NCBI GenBank assembly: GCA_017995215.1
Contig: JAGOJH010000008.1
Span: 1 to 50,814, forward strand
Source: Thermoclostridium sp.
GTDB taxonomy: Bacteria > Bacillota > Clostridia > DSM-8532
Direction of reading: 5' to 3'
DNA length: 50,814 nt
Under the pieces are notes generated by a model that did not search any database, was not told where the DNA came from, and saw only the letters and a list, made by a program, of their open reading frames with translations. The position numbers were made by a program, and so were the translations under genes. How positions within the stretch are numbered: the stretch's first letter is position 1; the number at the start of each line of letters is the position of its first letter. Of this stretch, positions 1 to 12,506 are shown piece after piece.

Positions 1-416
1 CCTTTGTTGAGCCCCCCGAATTTCACAAGAAAACTATTGGTATTGAAGCCGGCGCATCCAAATTCCTCTATTACCTGAAAACCTTTTTTCAGTAGTTTTT
101 CTTTCAAAATGAGGTGATTCTTTAGAACGAATTCTCGATTTGCTATAAGCTTTGGAGCACCGAAGGTTGAGAATAAAAAGGCTTTTTTGTTTTTGACCTG
201 AGGCAATTGATCGGCGAAATCAAGCAGCTTCTTATGATGATGACCATCATAAATTCCCGAACCAAAACCGATCAAATCATATTGAGCGATTTCATCCGGA
301 CTGATCTGCTGGGGTGACTTAATCTGTGCATCGATGACATTGGCAATAGTTTTTGCAATTTTCTCAGTATTTTTGTGGTGATAGGACATTAAAAGAATCA
401 ATGATTTGTTTGGCAT
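1..416 (-). CDS. flavodoxin-like protein, 3' end cut by window edge
   Basis: The protein begins MPNKSLILLMSYHHKNTEKI, the strand-1 and FMN phosphate-loop pattern of short-chain flavodoxins (hydrophobic strand, then S-Y-H-H-K-N-T-E-K). It continues with DLIGFGSGIYDGHHH and FLFSTFGAPK, matching the later flavin-contact loops. About 138 residues are visible and the C-terminus lies outside the window. An in-frame ATG at 431 would add five residues, but the AGAAGGG stretch is too close to it, so I prefer 416. It sits 19-34 bases after the Xre-type regulator gene on the same strand and is probably the last gene of that operon. Family knowledge suggests a low-potential electron carrier or flavodoxin-domain oxidoreductase; the partner is unknown. 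Confidence 0.8.
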   Translation of the reverse strand, partial: MPNKSLILLMSYHHKNTEKIAKTIANVIDAQIKSPQQISPDEIAQYDLIGFGSGIYDGHHHKKLLDFADQLPQVKNKKAFLFSTFGAPKLIANREFVLKNHLILKEKLLKKGFQVIEEFGCAGFNTNSFLVKFGGLNK

Positions 417-450
417 AATTTGTTTAACCATTCCCTTCTCTGCTTATTAT

Positions 451-672
451 TTATTTATCGTTTTCTTCATAGGAGAAAATTTCCTCTACACCGGCATTAA
501 AAACTCTTGATATTTTGAAAGCCAGCTCCAGCGATGGATAGTAGGCACCCTTCTCTATGGATAGGATCGCCTGCCTGGTCACGCCTGCCTTATCGGCCAG
601 TTCCTGCTGCGACATTTCATTATTTTCAAATCTGTATTTTCTTATGTTGTTTTTGATGATGAGTTTTTTCAT
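451..672 (-). CDS. Xre/Cro-type helix-turn-helix repressor
   Basis: A 73-residue protein that is almost only a DNA-binding domain. Residues about 18-40 (EMSQQELADKAGVTRQAILS) are a textbook Cro/C1 helix-turn-helix, followed by IEKGAYYPSLELAFKISRVF, typical of short Firmicute regulators. Its start lies 2 bases past the stop of the upstream membrane protein gene, and its Shine-Dalgarno (AGAGGAG) lies inside the last codons of that gene, so the two are translationally coupled. Such regulators commonly pair with a small membrane protein and repress their own operon. The palindrome over the operon promoter at 1157-1172 is the obvious candidate operator (inference). Confidence 0.9.
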   Translation of the reverse strand: MKKLIIKNNIRKYRFENNEMSQQELADKAGVTRQAILSIEKGAYYPSLELAFKISRVFNAGVEEIFSYEENDK

Positions 673-674
673 GA

Positions 675-1121
675 TTAAACTCCTCTATGGTAATAAACAA
701 GTTCTGATAGTTCTTTAGTCAATCCGCATAAAGCAAAACCAAAGAACATCATGTAGAACATGGAAATAATCGGTAACCCTATAGCCAGCAAAGCCATAGA
801 GCAGAAAAATGTAACAATGAACCCGTAAAACGCATTCCTTGTAGATTTTAGCATTATGGATTTATCAAGCTCATCAGAAAAAGTTGGCTCCTGCTCCTTG
901 GTTACAACCCAATTGACTACTGAGAATAGGATCTGTACGATAATCCTCGGTACAATCTGTACTGGGATCATAAGAACCATCACGAATCCCCAATACTTTA
1001 TTGTTCCTTCAATTGTTCCGCTTTGATCAGGATTTATCTTGAAAACCCATAGACAATATATCCCCCAAATCAGCAAGCTGCTACAAATTGATACAATTGA
1101 CTTTCTTTGCTGGTACGTCAT
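675..1121 (-). CDS. small multi-pass membrane protein paired with Xre regulator
   Basis: Start chosen at the ATG beginning MTYQQRKSIVS. It has AGAGG upstream, and the two earlier in-frame ATGs (1157, 1166) fall at or before the predicted transcription start about 1160. The resulting 148-residue protein has about four hydrophobic segments: one near the N-terminus (SICSSLLIWGIYCLWVF), one around VMVLMIPVQIVPRIIVQILF, and two in the C-terminal half (AFYGFIVTFFCSMALLAIGL and IISMFYMMFFGFALCGL). No catalytic motif is visible. It is the first gene of an operon with an Xre-type repressor and a flavodoxin-like protein. The family resembles the unnamed membrane partners of small Xre regulators; function unknown. 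Confidence 0.75.
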   Translation of the reverse strand: MTYQQRKSIVSICSSLLIWGIYCLWVFKINPDQSGTIEGTIKYWGFVMVLMIPVQIVPRIIVQILFSVVNWVVTKEQEPTFSDELDKSIMLKSTRNAFYGFIVTFFCSMALLAIGLPIISMFYMMFFGFALCGLTKELSELVYYHRGV

Positions 1122-1156
1122 TTGGTCACCATCCTCTGCTCTTATTAAGTAATTCA

Positions 1157-1172
1157 TACAATACACATTGTA
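1157..1172. promoter_or_regulatory. 16-bp palindrome, putative operator
   Basis: TACAAT-ACAC-ATTGTA is an inverted repeat with perfect 6-bp arms and a 4-bp spacer. One arm is exactly the -10 hexamer of the operon promoter. A bound repressor dimer would block RNA polymerase. The small Xre protein encoded by the second gene of the same operon is the natural candidate (inference). Confidence 0.6.
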
Positions 1173-1195
1173 ATTTAAAAGTTACTTGATGTCAA
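1167..1195 (-). promoter_or_regulatory. sigma-A promoter of membrane protein-Xre-flavodoxin operon
   Basis: On the minus strand the -35 TTGACA (1190-1195) and -10 TACAAT (1167-1172) are separated by exactly 17 bases, so 11 of 12 consensus positions match. Transcription would start near 1160, leaving a leader of about 40 bases before the ATG at 1121. This supports the shorter start of the membrane protein. Confidence 0.8.
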
Positions 1196-1270
1196 CTATA
1201 GATTACATTAAATTAAAAAAATGCAAAACGCGTACTCACCTTAATTAAAATCTTCATAGTAATGGTTTAG

Positions 1271-1402
1271 GAGGAATGGAACTGTCCTCCTTCGGTTTCA
1301 AGAGGGAAATTGATTGATACGACAAACTTGCCGGGTTTTGTGTTTGTTGAAGACCATGTGATAAAGGGAATCATTACGTATGATATAGAGGGTGATGATT
1401 AG
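1271..1402 (+). pseudogene. GNAT acetyltransferase fragment
   Basis: Plus-strand frame with no start codon of its own, reading EEWNCPPSVSRGKLIDTTNL then PGFVFVEDHVIKGIITYDIE and a TAG stop. The pattern SRGK-x-x-D-T-x-x-L-P-G-F followed by a short turn and IKG-x-ITY-x-I is the early strand region of GNAT N-acetyltransferases. An in-frame TAG (1268-1270) stands just upstream, and the frame stops where the acetyl-CoA-binding half should begin. I read it as a decayed internal piece of about 43 codons, not a functional gene. Confidence 0.5.
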
Positions 1403-2286
1403 AACCATCCCCTGGACATGTCATCAAACAGCGACATTTGTTGGTTTTTCTGTTCGAACTTATGTAAATACGAGAAGACATCATCAATCATATAAACAAT
1501 GCCCTGCTTTCGGCACACATCATGAAAAATCTCACCTAGCCGGGCATTATTCGGACTAACACACTCATAGGCATTGCCATATGTGCGGATATACTTTTGT
1601 TTCATGCCGGGGAAATGCTCGTCCAGTTTGGTGTAGAAATATTCCCGGTCTCCCTCACGCAAGGTCACACCGAAGCCAAAGCAAATGATACCATATACTT
1701 TTGCTCGCACACAGTAATCTAAAATACCATGCAGGTTTTCTTCCGTGTCGTTGATGAACGGCAATATCGGCGAAAGCCAGACCACGGTAGGAATGCCGGC
1801 GTCTCGGAATGATTCCAGCGCTGTAAAGCGCTCAGCAGTGGTTGATACGTTTGGTTCAAGAATACGACATAGGGTTTCATCATAGGTTGTCAGTGTCATC
1901 TGCACCACGCATTTGGCCTTTTTATTGATGGCGGTTAGTAAGTCCATATCTCTTAGGATTCGGGCGGATTTTGTCTGAATCGCCAGGCCAAAACCGTAGC
2001 GTTCAATGAGTTTAAGGCATTGTCTGGTCAGCTGAAGCTCTTCTTCCAACGGGATATACGGGTCGCACATCGCCCCTGTGCCAATCATACAGGGTTGACG
2101 CCTACTTTTAAGCTGCGATTCTAAAATCATCACAGCATTTTGCTTGACCTCAATGTCCTCAAAATCGTGCTTCATCTGGTAACAGGCAGAACGCGCATCA
2201 CAATATATGCAACCGTGCGAACAGCCCCGGTACAGGTTCATTCCGTTTTTGGGAGATAGTATTGTTTTATATTCCGCATAATGCAT
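1399..2286 (-). CDS. SPL-type radical SAM protein (DNA repair photolyase-like)
   Basis: Radical SAM protein of about 295 residues. The cluster motif is C-SHG-C-IY-C at residues 22-29 (C-X3-C-X2-C), preceded by SPKNGMNLYRG, the signature of the SPL/Rv2578c-like group related to spore photoproduct lyase. GTGAMCDPYIPLE and VVWLSPILPFINDTEENL are typical of the barrel of this group. The enzyme should bind a [4Fe-4S] cluster and S-adenosylmethionine; the substrate is not known. AAGAGGG lies about 10 bases before the ATG at 2286; a GTG three codons upstream directly abuts the Shine-Dalgarno and is less likely. The 3' end overlaps the GNAT relic on the other strand by four bases. Confidence 0.88.
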   Translation of the reverse strand: MHYAEYKTILSPKNGMNLYRGCSHGCIYCDARSACYQMKHDFEDIEVKQNAVMILESQLKSRRQPCMIGTGAMCDPYIPLEEELQLTRQCLKLIERYGFGLAIQTKSARILRDMDLLTAINKKAKCVVQMTLTTYDETLCRILEPNVSTTAERFTALESFRDAGIPTVVWLSPILPFINDTEENLHGILDYCVRAKVYGIICFGFGVTLREGDREYFYTKLDEHFPGMKQKYIRTYGNAYECVSPNNARLGEIFHDVCRKQGIVYMIDDVFSYLHKFEQKNQQMSLFDDMSRGWF

Positions 2287-2386
2287 CGATCGCACACCCT
2301 CTTATACTCTATTATAGCCTATAAATATGACAACAAGGAGTCATATTCTAAACATCTAAAGGCGGACGATCCATCTAAACCATTGT

Positions 2387-5074
2387 TCACTTTCTTTTTT
2401 TCGCTCTGATGAAGAAGGAACTGACAACTGGCGCCAATAAGCTCGTTCCCGCAACAACCAGCCATTGATCTCCCAACAGTGGCACCGTCTTGAACAGGTT
2501 CTGTAAAAAAGGTATATATAAAACTGCAAGCAGCACACCAAGAGAAATGAGCACAGATACGACCAACCACAAATTGTTTAAAAACGGAATTTGAAAAATG
2601 GATTTCTTTTCCGACTTGCATTCGAACACATGGATCAACTGGCTTAATACAAGTGTTACCAGCGCGCCGGTTCTCGCGCATTCAAGGTTCCCTGTCATTT
2701 CCTGTACCAGAACAAAGGACAAAAGGGTTGACAGGCCGATGAAAATTCCCCTGATAATAATCAGACGCCACAGACCGCCGGAAAAAACATGCTCGTCCGG
2801 CCGTCTGGGTTTTTGGCTCATCACCTCGTCAGATCCTGGTTCCATACTTAACGCGATAGCCGGCAGGCCATCTGTCACAAGGTTTACAAGCAAAATCTGC
2901 ACGGCCAGCAGGGGAACGGGTAAGCCTGCCAGCATACCAAGGAACATGGTCAGCACCTCGCCTAAATTGCACGATAAAAGATATCTGATAAACTTTCTGA
3001 TGTTGTTATAAATGTTACGCCCCTCCTCCACTGCGGCAACAATGGTGGAAAAATTATCATCCATCAGGATCATCGATGCAGCCTGACGGGTTACATCTGT
3101 TCCAGAGCACCCCATCGCTATGCCAATGTCAGCCTCCTTCACGGCAGGGGCATCATTCACGCCATCTCCCGTCATCGCCACAATATGCCCCTCTTCCTTG
3201 TAAGCTTTCACAAGCCTCAGCTTGTGCTTTGGCAGTACCCTGGCAAAAACAGCCGTATCCTTCAGACGTTTTTTCAAATCCACATCATTAAGGTTTTCCA
3301 TTTCATTTCCGGTAATAACTTCCTGGTTTCCATCGATAATCTTCAGTGCTTTGGCTACGGCACGGGCTGTTTCTTTGTGATCACCCGTGATCATCACCGG
3401 CCGTATACCCGCAATTCTGCATTGCTCAACCGCATCATAGGCTTCCTTTCTCGGCGGATCCATCATACCGGCCAGGCCAACGAACATGAGGTTTTGTTCC
3501 AGATTCTTGGGAAGGTCCGAACCTTTTCCAAGGCTGCGAACTGCCATGCCGATTACACGGAGCGCATCATGGGCCATGAGGTTGTTTTCATTCTCGATTC
3601 TGTACAGGTCATGAGCCTCCATAGGCCTTTCCCTGTCCGCAACCATTACTGTGGAGCATCTTTGTAGTATAACCTCCGGAGCTCCTTTGGCAAAGATAAT
3701 CCTTTCGCCGGAAGGCATTTGGCACACTACCGACATCATTTTGCGCTCGGAGTCGAATGGTATTTCCTTCAGCCTTTTATACTCCTTCGTAATCATCAAC
3801 GGGTAGAAGCCTGCTTCCATGGCTGCCTGAACCAAAGCAACCTCGGTTGGGTCACCAAGGAACACTTCTGCGGGGTTGTTCTGTGTTTCCTTAGATATTT
3901 CCTGTACATTCACATTGCTGCAAAGAACCCCGGTGAGCATCATCCAGTTCAGTCCGGATATGCTTGCAGGGACGATTGGTTTGCCCTGCAGCGTGAATTT
4001 ACTTTTTTCCATCCCTTTCTCATGAAGGATTTGGTATTTTGATCTGCCTGAATACAGCGAGACTACCCGCATTTTGTTTTCAGTCAGCGTTCCTGTTTTA
4101 TCCGAGCAAATCACGGTTGCACATCCCAACGTTTCCACAGCAGGAAGCTTTCGGACCAGGGAGTTCCGCTTAACCATGCGCTGAACGCCCAAAGCGAGCG
4201 CTATTGTAACAACGGCAGGCAGCCCTTCGGGAACAGCAGCAACAGCCAGGCTTATCCCCGACAGCAACATTGTAAAGACGGCTTCGCCCCTTATAACTCC
4301 AGTTAATGCAACAATTATGCAAATGATAAAGCAACCCGTTACAATATAGCTACCAAGCGCCTCCAGTTTTTTCTGAAGTGGTGTGTCCTGGCTTTGCGCC
4401 TGTTGGATCATATGGGCGATTTTTCCCATTTCAGTTTCCATGCCGGTTTTGGAGATAATGGCCTTGCCTGTTCCGGCTGTAGCGATACATCCCATATATA
4501 CGCAGGTTTTTTTATAGGCGTCCGGGGCTATTTCTGCCACAGCCTCTTGAGGTGAATACTGCTTTGCAACGGGCATTGATTCACCTGTGAGCATGGATTC
4601 ATCCACCTGCAGATCATTGGCTTCCACAAGGAACCCATCTGCTGGAATTCTGTCCCCGGCCTCCAACAGGATCAGATCTCCCGGAACGATTTCTTCCGCC
4701 TGAATCTCACGCAGTTCATTGTCCCTGAACACCTTTGCCTTGGGTGCTGCCAGTTTTTCCAATGCCTCCATTGTTTTTTCGGTATGTAATTCCTGATAAA
4801 AACCCAAAAAAGCATTGATAAAAACGATGGCCAACACCGTCATTGCTTCGGTGATCTCCCCCATGATCATGGAAATAGCCGTAGCCGCCAAAAGCACCAA
4901 AACCATAAAATCCGTGAATTGTGAGAACAACAGCAGAATCCAGGACTTCTTCTTTTTTTGCTCCAGCTTGTTTTTTCCATAGATCTCTAGCCTTCTTTTA
5001 GCCTCTCTGTCCGCCAGGCTCAGATCTCTTTTCCTGTTTTCCGCATGACTGGGTAAAACCTTTACAGCATTCAT
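2387..5074 (-). CDS. calcium-type cation-transporting P-ATPase
   Basis: P-type ATPase of about 895 residues, imported by family as a SERCA-like (P2A) Ca2+ pump. Start at 5074 is set by AGGAGG seven bases upstream; 39 extra in-frame codons upstream do not look like the family. Visible in order are the N-terminal [20 protein letters not shown] motif, the TGES loop (about 163-166), PEGLP in TM4 (about 282-286), the phosphorylation motif DKTGTLT (about 325), the TGDGVNDAP hinge, NLGEVL in TM5 and NLVTDGLPA in TM6. The TM4, TM5 and TM6 residues are the ion-coordinating set of Ca2+ pumps. It would export Ca2+ (or Mn2+) across the plasma membrane using ATP. Monocistronic by spacing. Confidence 0.92.
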   Translation of the reverse strand: MNAVKVLPSHAENRKRDLSLADREAKRRLEIYGKNKLEQKKKKSWILLLFSQFTDFMVLVLLAATAISMIMGEITEAMTVLAIVFINAFLGFYQELHTEKTMEALEKLAAPKAKVFRDNELREIQAEEIVPGDLILLEAGDRIPADGFLVEANDLQVDESMLTGESMPVAKQYSPQEAVAEIAPDAYKKTCVYMGCIATAGTGKAIISKTGMETEMGKIAHMIQQAQSQDTPLQKKLEALGSYIVTGCFIICIIVALTGVIRGEAVFTMLLSGISLAVAAVPEGLPAVVTIALALGVQRMVKRNSLVRKLPAVETLGCATVICSDKTGTLTENKMRVVSLYSGRSKYQILHEKGMEKSKFTLQGKPIVPASISGLNWMMLTGVLCSNVNVQEISKETQNNPAEVFLGDPTEVALVQAAMEAGFYPLMITKEYKRLKEIPFDSERKMMSVVCQMPSGERIIFAKGAPEVILQRCSTVMVADRERPMEAHDLYRIENENNLMAHDALRVIGMAVRSLGKGSDLPKNLEQNLMFVGLAGMMDPPRKEAYDAVEQCRIAGIRPVMITGDHKETARAVAKALKIIDGNQEVITGNEMENLNDVDLKKRLKDTAVFARVLPKHKLRLVKAYKEEGHIVAMTGDGVNDAPAVKEADIGIAMGCSGTDVTRQAASMILMDDNFSTIVAAVEEGRNIYNNIRKFIRYLLSCNLGEVLTMFLGMLAGLPVPLLAVQILLVNLVTDGLPAIALSMEPGSDEVMSQKPRRPDEHVFSGGLWRLIIIRGIFIGLSTLLSFVLVQEMTGNLECARTGALVTLVLSQLIHVFECKSEKKSIFQIPFLNNLWLVVSVLISLGVLLAVLYIPFLQNLFKTVPLLGDQWLVVAGTSLLAPVVSSFFIRAKKRK

Positions 5075-5233
5075 AACAACGCCTCCTGATGCCTTATGGG
5101 TTGCTTTGAAGATGAATTTCCCTGTATCATAAGGCCTGTGCAAACCCCGGATACTCTTTTTTACATGAAACTCTACAGAGCTATGGTTCATCTTATGCTT
5201 GTATGAGGTTGATTAGTACAAGCCACAGGCATC

Positions 5234-5262
5234 AAAAAAGAACTCACAAAATGCGAGTTCTT
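5234..5262 (-). terminator. intrinsic terminator downstream of exonuclease III gene
   Basis: On the minus strand AAGAACTC, a 9-base loop and GAGTTCTT form a perfect 8-bp stem followed by TTTTTT. It lies about 140 bases past the stop of the exonuclease gene and before the Ca2+-ATPase gene, so it would separate the two transcripts. The stem is AT-rich, hence moderate confidence. Confidence 0.55.
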
Positions 5263-5400
5263 CGTAACTTCCACAGCAAAAGGTTCTTTAGAAAAGGCTT
5301 GAAACACCTGTATATGTTCACCAAACGGCAGCAGTTGATGAAATGCTGAAAAATAGAAACCGGTGATGCTATCCTTACACAACCTTTTCAGTCAATTTCT

Positions 5401-6156
5401 TCAGATTGCAATCTCCAGCCCGACAGGGCAGTGATCAGAGCCCATGACATCGGCATATATCACAGCATCCTGAATTTTATCACAGATTCTGTTGGACACC
5501 ACGAAGTAATCGATGCGCCACCCCACATTCTTCTGCCTTGCGTTGAACATATAAGACCACCAGGTGTATGCGTCCTTCTTATCCGGGTACAGATATCGGA
5601 AGCTGTCGGTAAAGCCACTTTGCAGCATGACAGTCATTTTTTCACGTTCCTGATCGGAAAAACCTGCATTGTTTCGATTTGAGGAGGGGTTTTTCAAGTC
5701 GATTTCCTGATGCGCCACATTCAAATCACCGCAGAAAATGATTGGCTTGTTCTGATCCAACCTGGCAACATAAGCACGGAAATCGTCCTCCCATTGCATC
5801 CGGTAATCCAGCCGGGCCAGCTCGCGTTGTGAATTGGGGGTATAAACTGTTACTACATAATAGTTTTCATATTCGGCGGTGATGACCCTGCCCTCACTGT
5901 CGTGAATATTTAAACCGATGCCGTCAACAACAGAAACAGGCTTTTGCCTGGAGAAAATCGCTGTTCCTGAGTAACCCTTTTTCACAGCATAATTCCAATA
6001 TTGGTAATAGCCTTCCAGTTCCAGATTGATCTGACCGTTCTGCACTTTTGTTTCCTGAAGGCAGAATACATCCGCATCCATCTGCCTGAAAAAGTCCATA
6101 AAGCCTTTTTCCAGACAAGCCCTGATTCCATTCACATTCCAGGATACCAGCTTCAT
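5401..6156 (-). CDS. xth: exodeoxyribonuclease III / AP endonuclease
   Basis: A 251-residue enzyme of the exonuclease-endonuclease-phosphatase fold that cleaves at abasic sites and removes 3' blocking groups in base-excision repair. Conserved elements are complete: WNVNGIRA (N7), LQETK with catalytic metal ligand E35, YTPNSQ (Y105), CGDLNVAH (D144, N146), the DNA-contact WWSYMFNARQKNVGWRIDYF and the terminal GSDHCP with catalytic H242. Length matches the family (about 250-270). AGAGGGATTT directly before the ATG is a good ribosome site. It has its own promoter and sits between a Ca2+ pump and a polysaccharide ligase-like gene without a functional link. Confidence 0.96.
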   Translation of the reverse strand: MKLVSWNVNGIRACLEKGFMDFFRQMDADVFCLQETKVQNGQINLELEGYYQYWNYAVKKGYSGTAIFSRQKPVSVVDGIGLNIHDSEGRVITAEYENYYVVTVYTPNSQRELARLDYRMQWEDDFRAYVARLDQNKPIIFCGDLNVAHQEIDLKNPSSNRNNAGFSDQEREKMTVMLQSGFTDSFRYLYPDKKDAYTWWSYMFNARQKNVGWRIDYFVVSNRICDKIQDAVIYADVMGSDHCPVGLEIAI

Positions 6157-6233
6157 AAATCCCTCTATTCCGCCGTAAACGGCATTCAGTTCTCTTAAAA
6201 CTCTATAATTGAGGTAATTCTCACAGTTAACTC

Positions 6234-6263
6234 ATTATAGCAATAGTATGGCTTCGTTTGCAA
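6234..6263 (-). promoter_or_regulatory. extended -10 promoter for exonuclease III gene
   Basis: Minus strand: TTGCAA (6258-6263), 18-base spacer, TATAAT (6234-6239), with TGC directly before the -10 (extended -10 TGnTATAAT). The leader to the ATG at 6156 is about 70 bases. Confidence 0.6.
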
Positions 6264-6284
6264 ATTGTTTAGTATATGGTGTTT

Positions 6285-8078
6285 TCAATGCACCGGCTGC
6301 GCAAGCCTTACCCCAAAGCCGCAAAGCATCCACAGGATCGGTGAGACTGACACTACGCTGTCGTTAAAAATGCTGATTATCAGATACCCGATCACACTGG
6401 CAAGAACAGCGAAAGCCGTCAATGCTCTTTCTCCCTGGACTGAGCGCAGATGTAGCAGAATGGTTTTTATCATAAGCCACCCAAAAAATATAAGAAGACA
6501 AGCAAGGGATAATATGCCCGAACCCAGGGCAACCTGCAGGTACCAGTTGTGGGGTTTTCCGATGATAACCCAAATGCTGCCGTAGTTTAGTTTCCCAACG
6601 ATGTCGTTCTGGGGGAAAATATAAGCGAAGGTGTCCGGGCCGTAACCCCACAATAAAGCGTTTTTCAATAACGGTATGGACCTGGACCAGATATAGCCCC
6701 GTCCCGAGGCAAAGGATTCATTTTGAATCCCCATAAAGGTTTTAATTGGTACAATGTCAGTCAGAACACTGTTAAAGCCAACCACCTTCATGCTCTCCCC
6801 TGTGTGCACAAACTCAATATCCTTTTCTCCCATCTCCAGTAGGATCCACTGAACCTCATCCTTCTTTTGTATCCATGCGCGGATGTTTTCATACGTTTTC
6901 TCTGTCAGCATCAAGCTCTGGCTGTTTTCATCAAAAACAGAAGGGATCAGATTTCCTGCTTCATCCTCAAGCCTGAAGCCATTATACTCGCTCTGGACGA
7001 CCAAGGTCCACTGATTCGTTTCGATCACCGCACTGTCTTCATTCAAACGTATGTCATGAAAGACAAGCTTACTGCCCTCGCTGATTTTCATTGCGAATGG
7101 ATTCAAGTTTTTAACCTCTTTCAGCAAAATGCCTTCCGTGGCTGCGTTCATGGCGATAAAAATAAAGCATGTATATAACAAAGCGGCCAGCACCCACAGA
7201 ACCTGCTTTTTCAGGCTTTTCCAAAAGAAGATCACCATCATCGGGCAGACTGCCAGAAAGCTGATATATGCCGCTCTGGACAGTGACCCCAATAACAGAA
7301 AAACTGCAGAACCGAAATATATGATTAATGAAAAGACTTTTTGCAGCAACCTTTTCTCCCTCAGAACCATAAGAACCGACAGGGGCATCAGCAGCACCGC
7401 GTAGGTGCCTGTGTAGTTGGAGTTTCCGATGGTTGAGGTTATCCCCGATATATCCGTTTTTCCCTGGAATGATGTATACTGCAGGCCCCCACCGGGTATC
7501 AGGCTGCTGATCAGCGGGCTGCCTGCAAGCTGAAGCAACCCAATCAATGCTACAGCCGCTGCGCCCCACAACACGAATTTTACTGCAATCAGGATTCTAT
7601 CCTCACTTTGTGCAAAACAACAGGAAAAAATGAGAACAAGCGCATAACAGATCTGGGTAAGACCGCCCTCGTAATGGTCTGCCAAACCAAAAACAGAAGT
7701 AACAATTGTTTTTGAAAAGCATACCGAAAGGATGAGCAGGCTGATGTAAGGAATGAAAACTGTAAAAACCCGGGGAAGGGTTTCTCCCTTTTTCAGTAGA
7801 AATGCCAGAAACAGCATGAAGGAAGCCGCATAAAGCACCCACACCTTAATTAAATGAAAATAATCATCGTACCCTTTTGCTGTGACAATAAAGCTGCGCA
7901 TTTCAGCAGGATAAGCCACGGGAATGCGAAGGACGATGATGGGAATGACAAAGGCGATCAAAAAAAGTGGGATGAACTCCCAGTGAAAAACGAACGAGTT
8001 GTGTCTGCTTTTATTTCCAGCCGGGTAATCATTATTCATGAACCCTGTAGATCGTTTTATCAGGGCAATCACCCCCAT
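6285..8078 (-). CDS. O-antigen ligase/polymerase-like membrane protein
   Basis: Large polytopic membrane protein (597 residues as drawn) with about ten hydrophobic helices and one long polar region at roughly residues 325-470. The C-terminal half carries the Wzy_C/O-antigen ligase pattern: LLWGYGPDTFAYIFPQND, then KPHNWYLQVALGSGILSL. Such proteins polymerise or ligate undecaprenol-linked glycans on the outer face of the membrane; in a Gram-positive host the target would be a cell-wall or S-layer glycan (inference). The large central domain is longer than in minimal ligases. No glycosyltransferase neighbours exist here, so it is an orphan. Start uncertain: ATG 8078 lacks a Shine-Dalgarno, while ATG 8039 has a weak AGGG close by. 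Confidence 0.8.
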   Translation of the reverse strand: MGVIALIKRSTGFMNNDYPAGNKSRHNSFVFHWEFIPLFLIAFVIPIIVLRIPVAYPAEMRSFIVTAKGYDDYFHLIKVWVLYAASFMLFLAFLLKKGETLPRVFTVFIPYISLLILSVCFSKTIVTSVFGLADHYEGGLTQICYALVLIFSCCFAQSEDRILIAVKFVLWGAAAVALIGLLQLAGSPLISSLIPGGGLQYTSFQGKTDISGITSTIGNSNYTGTYAVLLMPLSVLMVLREKRLLQKVFSLIIYFGSAVFLLLGSLSRAAYISFLAVCPMMVIFFWKSLKKQVLWVLAALLYTCFIFIAMNAATEGILLKEVKNLNPFAMKISEGSKLVFHDIRLNEDSAVIETNQWTLVVQSEYNGFRLEDEAGNLIPSVFDENSQSLMLTEKTYENIRAWIQKKDEVQWILLEMGEKDIEFVHTGESMKVVGFNSVLTDIVPIKTFMGIQNESFASGRGYIWSRSIPLLKNALLWGYGPDTFAYIFPQNDIVGKLNYGSIWVIIGKPHNWYLQVALGSGILSLACLLIFFGWLMIKTILLHLRSVQGERALTAFAVLASVIGYLIISIFNDSVVSVSPILWMLCGFGVRLAQPVH

Positions 8079-8255
8079 AAATGATTATTCTCAAAAAGCC
8101 TGTGCATAAGACAAACCTTTTGAGAATAGTTCGACGTTCATCGCAGTCACACCTTGACATGCAGCCTGGCTGCGACAGAACAATATTGGCAGATAAATTT
8201 CAGTGCGGTAAACCGGTGCTTATAGTTTCATTGGAAAGAGAATAAGCCCCGTAGC

Positions 8256-8555
8256 TCATTCAATCTTAACAAACTTATAGGGAGAACCGGAAACAAAGAC
8301 ATAGCGTCTGCCTTCCTTGTCCTCAAAAATGGCGTTGTTTAAGGAATTAACCCGTTTCAGATCAATGACATTTCCGGTATCATCGGTGATTTGGTAACGG
8401 ACAGCAGACACGTTTTCAATATTATAGCTTGACCCTTCTGCAAGGACCGCAGCAGGTTCCTCGTGTAAACTGAGAAGTATTACAATGCCTATACCAATCA
8501 CAACAATAGCCCCTAAAATGATAAACATAAGCTTTGGGTTTCTATTAGAATTCAT
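8256..8555 (-). CDS. small membrane-anchored protein of unknown function
   Basis: 99 residues: a short positive N-terminus, one strong transmembrane helix (about residues 9-29, LMFIILGAIVVIGIGIVILL) and a hydrophilic extracellular tail of about 65 residues with alternating strand-like segments (VRYQITDDTGN, RRYVFVSGSPYKFVKI). AGGAAA precedes the ATG. I recognise no family. The tail looks like a small beta domain. It stands alone between the PFOR terminator and the O-antigen ligase-like gene and could be co-transcribed with the latter. Confidence 0.7.
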   Translation of the reverse strand: MNSNRNPKLMFIILGAIVVIGIGIVILLSLHEEPAAVLAEGSSYNIENVSAVRYQITDDTGNVIDLKRVNSLNNAIFEDKEGRRYVFVSGSPYKFVKIE

Positions 8556-8640
8556 TTGGTTTCCTTTCTATTCCGCATTCTGCATACTATAAATTCTACA
8601 TAAGGTTTGTCCTGAATAAAGCCATCACTAATAAGTATAC

Positions 8641-8668
8641 AAAAACCCCCGGTTTTGTCAACCGGGGG
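8641..8668 (-). terminator. intrinsic terminator of PFOR gene
   Basis: On the minus strand CCCCCGGTT, a 5-base loop and AACCGGGGG make a perfect 9-bp GC-rich stem followed by TTTTT. It starts 15 bases after the stop codon of the PFOR gene. Confidence 0.9.
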
Positions 8669-8683
8669 CTTATTAAATCTTTT

Positions 8684-12223
<3,540 letters not shown>

Positions 12224-12383
12224 CTATGTGAATGAATTTTGCTTCATGAAAACTGCCGCATCAGCATATTTTCAATGGTTTAATGTGCTTGATTGATTGT
12301 GATACCAATGATTTATCAATTTTAATTTTGTACTTTGTATACACAACTATTATTATACACAATAACAGCCTTAAAGCAAAGCT

Positions 12384-12413
12384 ATTATATCATATAATTT
12401 ATCTGCGCGTGAA
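12384..12413 (-). promoter_or_regulatory. candidate extended -10 promoter for PFOR gene
   Basis: Minus strand TTCACG (12408-12413), 18-base spacer, TATAAT (12384-12389) with TGA before it (TGATATAAT). A second TATAAT with TTGTGTATA repeats lies about 30 bases closer to the gene, so the start site could be either. The leader would be about 110-170 bases. Confidence 0.45.
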
Positions 12414-12416
12414 TAG

Positions 12417-12464
12417 AAAAACGAAAAGTTGGGTACCCAGATTGATAAATTTTTAACTTTTTCG
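12417..12464 (-). terminator. weak terminator-like hairpin after RDD gene
   Basis: Minus strand CGAAAAAGTT and AACTTTTCG pair with one bulge around a 24-base loop and are followed by TTTTTC. It is about 45 bases past the RDD stop codon. The loop is long and the stem AT-rich, so this is tentative. Confidence 0.3.
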
Positions 12465-12506
12465 GGGTATGCCCTGTTATTTCCACAAATTGCCGCCTGG
12501 ATTTAC

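Noticed and set aside
5188-5382. 64-codon minus-strand ORF between the Ca2+-ATPase and exonuclease III genes
   Set aside because: It contains the intrinsic terminator at 5234-5262, lacks a ribosome site and shows no protein-like pattern.
12301-12400. Rex-type operator in front of PFOR (TTGTGTATA repeats)
   Set aside because: The repeats are direct, not the TTGTGAA-n-TTCACAA palindrome that Rex needs.
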